In this document: piece by piece, positions 16,675 through 20,084 of the stretch | How positions within the stretch are numbered: position 1 is the first letter of the stretch | Layout: each line of letters starts with the position of its first letter | Origin: Mesaphorura yosii | Lineage: Eukaryota > Arthropoda > Collembola > Poduromorpha > Tullbergiidae | NCBI GenBank assembly: GCA_009869945.1 | Contig: WIXG01000814.1 | Location: 1 to 20,084 of the forward strand | DNA length: 20,084 nt | Direction: 5' to 3' | Position numbers and translations under genes: made by a program | Notes under the pieces: model-generated | The model's input: only the letters and a program-made list of their open reading frames with translations | What the model was told of the DNA's origin: nothing | Databases searched by the model: none

Positions 16675-17313
16675 ATGAATATTCCGGAGCGAATCGTGCA
16701 TTTAGAAGAGGCAAATAAAGAACAGCGGAGCCAAGTCGACATACTACGACGGGAAATCGACGCCCTGAAGCATACATGCGGGTGCTTGCTTGGTGAAGTG
16801 AACAGACTCAAGGATTACATCCAGAAGCAATTGGGTAAGTAGTAAATTTTGCAGTTTTGTATACGCATAGTCTCCCGCGGTTCATCTTCACAATATTGGT
16901 TCGGTTTAGGGGACTTGGTGGAGGAAAATTCATCGGGGGCCACTTCATCCTTGGCCCAGGAAGAAAGCCCTCAAGCAGGCAGTCATAGTCAATTGGGTAG
17001 ATCCAGTGCATTTGTTGGTCAGCAATATCTGCCGACCCAGGCGCATTTGCCCCTTATACCAAATCCAAATCGCACGCGCACAGCACATGATGGCAAGAAT
17101 GTAACCTGCGGGCGTTGCAAAAAAAATTTCAAAACTGCCGCGGGAAGAAAGCGCCACATGCAGAAATTTCACCCAAAAAAACCAAAACAGCCGCCAACGT
17201 TGATCCCATGCCAAAACTGTGACAGCTATTTTCCCAATAAGCGCGCGTTGGTCAAGCATATCAACAAAAACCATAGGTGTATTGATTATGTGGCAGATGT
17301 AACCTCCCAATAA
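16675..17313 (+). CDS. Coiled-coil protein with two C2H2 zinc fingers, two exons
   Basis: Exons 16675-16834 and 16910-17313 join (75-bp GTAAGT..TTTAG intron) into 187 aa. The first exon, too short to stand out alone, encodes MNIPERIVHLEEANKEQR and a leucine-spaced amphipathic helix to about residue 54, a probable dimerising coiled coil. The middle is a Ser/Gln/Pro-rich linker. Two fingers follow: C120-x2-C123-x12-H136-x4-H141 and C154-x2-C157-x12-H170-x4-H175, both complete, with F at the structural position. This is a small putative nuclear DNA- or RNA-binding regulator. The family and target are not recognised. Arthropod genomes often carry many such lineage-specific genes, some derived from mobile elements. 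The stop codon overlaps an AATAAA word (17310-17315). It is convergent with the ionotropic receptor gene. Confidence 0.75.
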
Positions 17314-17346
17314 AACAATGTCATTCAAGCTTTGATGATAAAGTAA

Positions 17347-17352
17347 TTTATT
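17347..17352 (-). terminator. Possible polyadenylation signal of the ionotropic receptor gene
   Basis: AATAAA on the minus strand, about 185 bases after the receptor stop. It lies close to the 3' end of the convergent zinc-finger gene, so the two transcripts may nearly overlap. Confidence 0.4.
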
Positions 17353-17535
17353 AATTTCTGAGAATCACTGACTCCACGACACAATGTCCATCACGCTCGT
17401 TTTTCGGGTGAGCCTCCACAGTGCAAGATAAGAGGTACTGCTGCTAGCTACTTTCCCACCGTTGTTATCACCCGTTGTAGGTGATTATTGCATGAACTGA
17501 AGGGCAACTTACTTTAAGCTATAAATATGTAGCCC

Positions 17536-19774
17536 TTATGCCCTGATTTCCATCGCAAAGAAGATACAACAGAGACCAAAGCCAATTGCTAGACTGTAGA
17601 CAGGAAGTAGAGTATCACGAAATGTGAATGAGATGTAGTCTACTGGCTGACACACTGGTTCGAATAAGGATTCGTACTCTTGACGTCGACGTTCGTACAG
17701 TTTCCAGATTCCACTTTCGAATGCCCTGCCTCGCCTGCTCAACAATCAGTTAAAGATAAGAACAACCGAGAAGGGTCCTGAAATGGTTTACAGACTTACG
17801 CGAAGTTGAAGTGTTTCACGAATGGTGCTCCCTTCTTTGTGATCGGACTCTGTTGAACGGTGTACTCGGGAACAGGAACGGCATGAAAATAATTGCAAAG
17901 AGAATGGTGTTCGCCGTCATTCTCCTCCTTTATTTTGGCCAGTTCGGGACTCCTCTCAATTGTCTTGTATATGCCCACCTCTTCTGTAATGAGTGCGAAT
18001 TTCTGGCCATGGAGTACAAAATTAATTCCCGCAGTCAAGTTGGGTACTTCACCAGCAACCTTGTCCAGCTGTGTGTACATTTTTGCTGCAATACTCTCCT
18101 GCCCGAAATCATTTTTGTCTTGCGCGGCACGTAAGTAGGAGCTGTTGATGATTCCAAACGTGTAATGCTCGTCGATAAGGTTCTTGAGAGTGTATGATTT
18201 CTCCTTGTATGTGCTCAAACTGGAGATGAATTCAGCTGAATAAAATGCGTACACAATGAAACCGGAGAGTGAACCAACTAGTGCAATGATACGAAGTGAG
18301 GTATGGGACTCAGGCAAAGGGTCTCCATTCAGGGTGAGACTTGAAAGGACCATCCAGAAAGAACTGGCTGAATCACCACTGGAAAGCGTGACTCGGTGGC
18401 ATATGAAGAGCAATAGAGCTAAGAAGCCAATGAGGAACCAAGCCCCGGCCAGGAATGGTTCCAGATGTACGAAGAATGGAGACTGCGATTGGCGAAGTGC
18501 GTCTGGGTTGGTGATCTCCGAATAGTAGGCGAATGCTCTGAGAAAAGAAGTTGTCCATCATTTATTGGCGCTCTTATCGGGAAACGTTACGGGTCACTTA
18601 CGTGTCGCTATAAGTTGGTGTGGTGAAGAATCGAAACTTCTCCGTCACATCTTTTAACATTGACGTAGCGCTGAGACCAAAGTCACACTCATTATTCCAC
18701 ACATGTTCCGCCATCCCATACCAGTCTTGACTCCCAAGTATTTTAACCGGAAAATTTAGAAAACGTTGCATATACGCCAGCCACAAGTACGATTCTGAAG
18801 TTTTGTCTATCTCTATCATCTGCCTGGAGTTGCTTGCTATCCAAGTCCAGTTTCTCTGCCAAATTGACTTCCAGGTTGTACTTTTTGCATTATATGAGAC
18901 CTTTCTGTTAACTTACCGCATGTGTTGTCAAGATCAACTCACGCATAAAGTCTTTCCGTCGGTACACAGTCGAATTGGTAATCCCCAGCCATGGTATTCC
19001 CATTTCAGTGTATATGACGGGCAATTGGTGGATGACCAGTCGCTCTCGAATGTAATATACCTCGTAAATCTCGCTGCAGGTCACTAGATAGACTCTAGAG
19101 TTAATTTGGTACGATATCGGCACAATTGATTTGGCCATCATTGTCGGATCCGATAAACCATTATCAGTAGTGTTGTCGTTTTTGCAAATAAGGACGAAAA
19201 TCCAAGCATGAGCAGGCGGTGCTGTGTTGGCTTCGTGACTAAGATCCCTCTCGTATAAAATCTGCAACAGAGCCTTATAAGCACCTTGATTTCCAGTCCC
19301 AATGCCGTCATCTTGGAGACACACGACTGACGGTGGCCAATTGGATGTATTCTTGAATTTGTGGTAAAACACGGCATTCTCCCACAGAAAAATTGGTGCA
19401 ACACTTGAAACACTGAAGTTTGTCAATGTTTCTGACTCTAGTACATGGTTTGGCTTGTTGGACACCAGAATTAAATCTGGAAAACGGGTCATTTCGCCGA
19501 AAGTCTCGAAAATAGAGAGGAAGAACGGGGGAAGAAACATGGTCTCGTCTGTCTTGGCAGACTTAACACTTGCAAACAGACTGGGAAGTCGGGAGTAGAA
19601 CTGCTTGCACAACCACAGCACAACTGCATTGTGTCGTCAGTAGTTGGAATCATGACACATGGAGTTGATGGAGGGTTGTCTGTGTAGCTGTCATTCAGGC
19701 ACACAAGCACGAAGAAATGTCATACAAATAAGTGTAATTGTGATAGATTGCGAACTCGATTGCCTGCATTGCAT
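17536..19774 (-). CDS. Divergent ionotropic (glutamate-receptor-like) chemoreceptor, five exons
   Basis: Exons on the minus strand: 19774-19726 (tentative), 19623-18917, 18855-18602, 18537-17800 and 17734-17536. All phases agree and give 648 aa, a usual length for arthropod ionotropic receptors. Order: poorly conserved N-terminal region; first half of the ligand-binding fold (WYGMAEHVWNNECDFGLSA); TM1 (FLAGAWFLIGFLALLLFICH); pore segment (SSFWMVLSSLTLNGDPL); TM3 with YAFYSAEFISSLST, equivalent to SYTANLAAF of glutamate receptors; second ligand half (EHYTFGI..FALITEE); TM4 (LLPVYSLAIGFGLCCIFF). The glutamate-contacting Arg of the first half, expected after FTTPTYSDT, is absent, as in many divergent antennal-type receptors, so it probably binds something other than glutamate. 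The last four exons are well supported. The short first exon (MQCRQSSSQS) rests on a GTATGA donor and a weak acceptor. Confidence 0.85.
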
Positions 19775-20084
19775 ATAGTAAAACCTTAGAATAACAACTA
19801 ATATAATGATCCTTATAGTTGTAATTCTATGAGTAGAACCGGCAGAGCAGAGTGAACGACAGTTTGAGATTATCAAGATGACAATACAATAATTTTTCTT
19901 CACGATATTTTATCCCATGATTTGATTGAGTTCAGTTCACGTCGAACCCTCTATAATAACTTTTATATCACATATTTGGCTTATGTAGCATTGGAGACCT
20001 TACCCCACTAACAATTTTCGACCAATATTCTATCGAATTGGTATTGGCAGCCCAATATTGGCATTGTATCAAGATGCCCCTTTT
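19775..20084. other. Upstream region of the ionotropic receptor gene
   Basis: No gene. On the minus strand GGGATAAAATATCG (about 19901-19914) is a possible TATA element about 130 bp before the tentative start. TATTGGCA occurs twice 14 bases apart (20042 and 20056). The window ends here. Confidence 0.35.

Overview
The window looks like a piece of an arthropod nuclear genome. Protein-coding genes are split by short introns (about 60-100 bp) with GT..AG borders, AATAAA signals follow several genes, and TATA-like boxes precede some. The content is a decayed Helitron, secreted carboxylesterases, a tandem run of intronless seven-helix gustatory-receptor-like genes and a divergent ionotropic receptor. 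This mix fits a non-insect arthropod such as a springtail, but the species assignment is an inference from gene content only.

Bases 1-2630 are a repeat-rich end. There is a frameshifted Helitron Rep/helicase fragment (1-625), a perfect 71-bp inverted duplication (977-1047 against 1120-1190), an open exon of a zinc-knuckle/coiled-coil protein without a visible start, and a fold-back element (1643-2007) whose core is seven GTCGACT-headed repeats. A small intronless RING-like gene on the minus strand takes its last residues and its stop codon from the fold-back arm.

Bases 3300-7400 hold a tandem pair of secreted type-B carboxylesterase genes. The first (3649-5825, six exons, 600 aa) has a full Ser226-Glu348-His475 triad. 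The second (6559-7331) has lost about 1.5 kb of its centre and is a truncated, frame-disrupted pseudogene that still has a good promoter and intact splice signals.

Bases 7436-15757 hold five intronless chemoreceptor-like genes. One is on the minus strand (7436-8689), one is divergent from it (9433-10731), and three are close tandem paralogues (11124-12314, 12818-14071, 14540-15757). Four of the five share a C-x13-C pair in the loop after the third helix and a C-terminal PIKF-x-MGFAGHFDK type signature.

Bases 16675-17313 encode a two-exon coiled-coil plus double C2H2 zinc-finger protein. Convergent to it, 17536-19774 on the minus strand is a five-exon ionotropic-receptor-like gene.

Most of the window thus looks like a chemosensory neighbourhood: two receptor classes next to secreted esterases that could degrade ester ligands. 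That functional link is an inference from adjacency. I see no evidence for an unknown multi-gene molecular system; the most unusual items are the fold-back element, the degenerate RING gene joined to it, the receptor subfamily signature and the deleted esterase copy.
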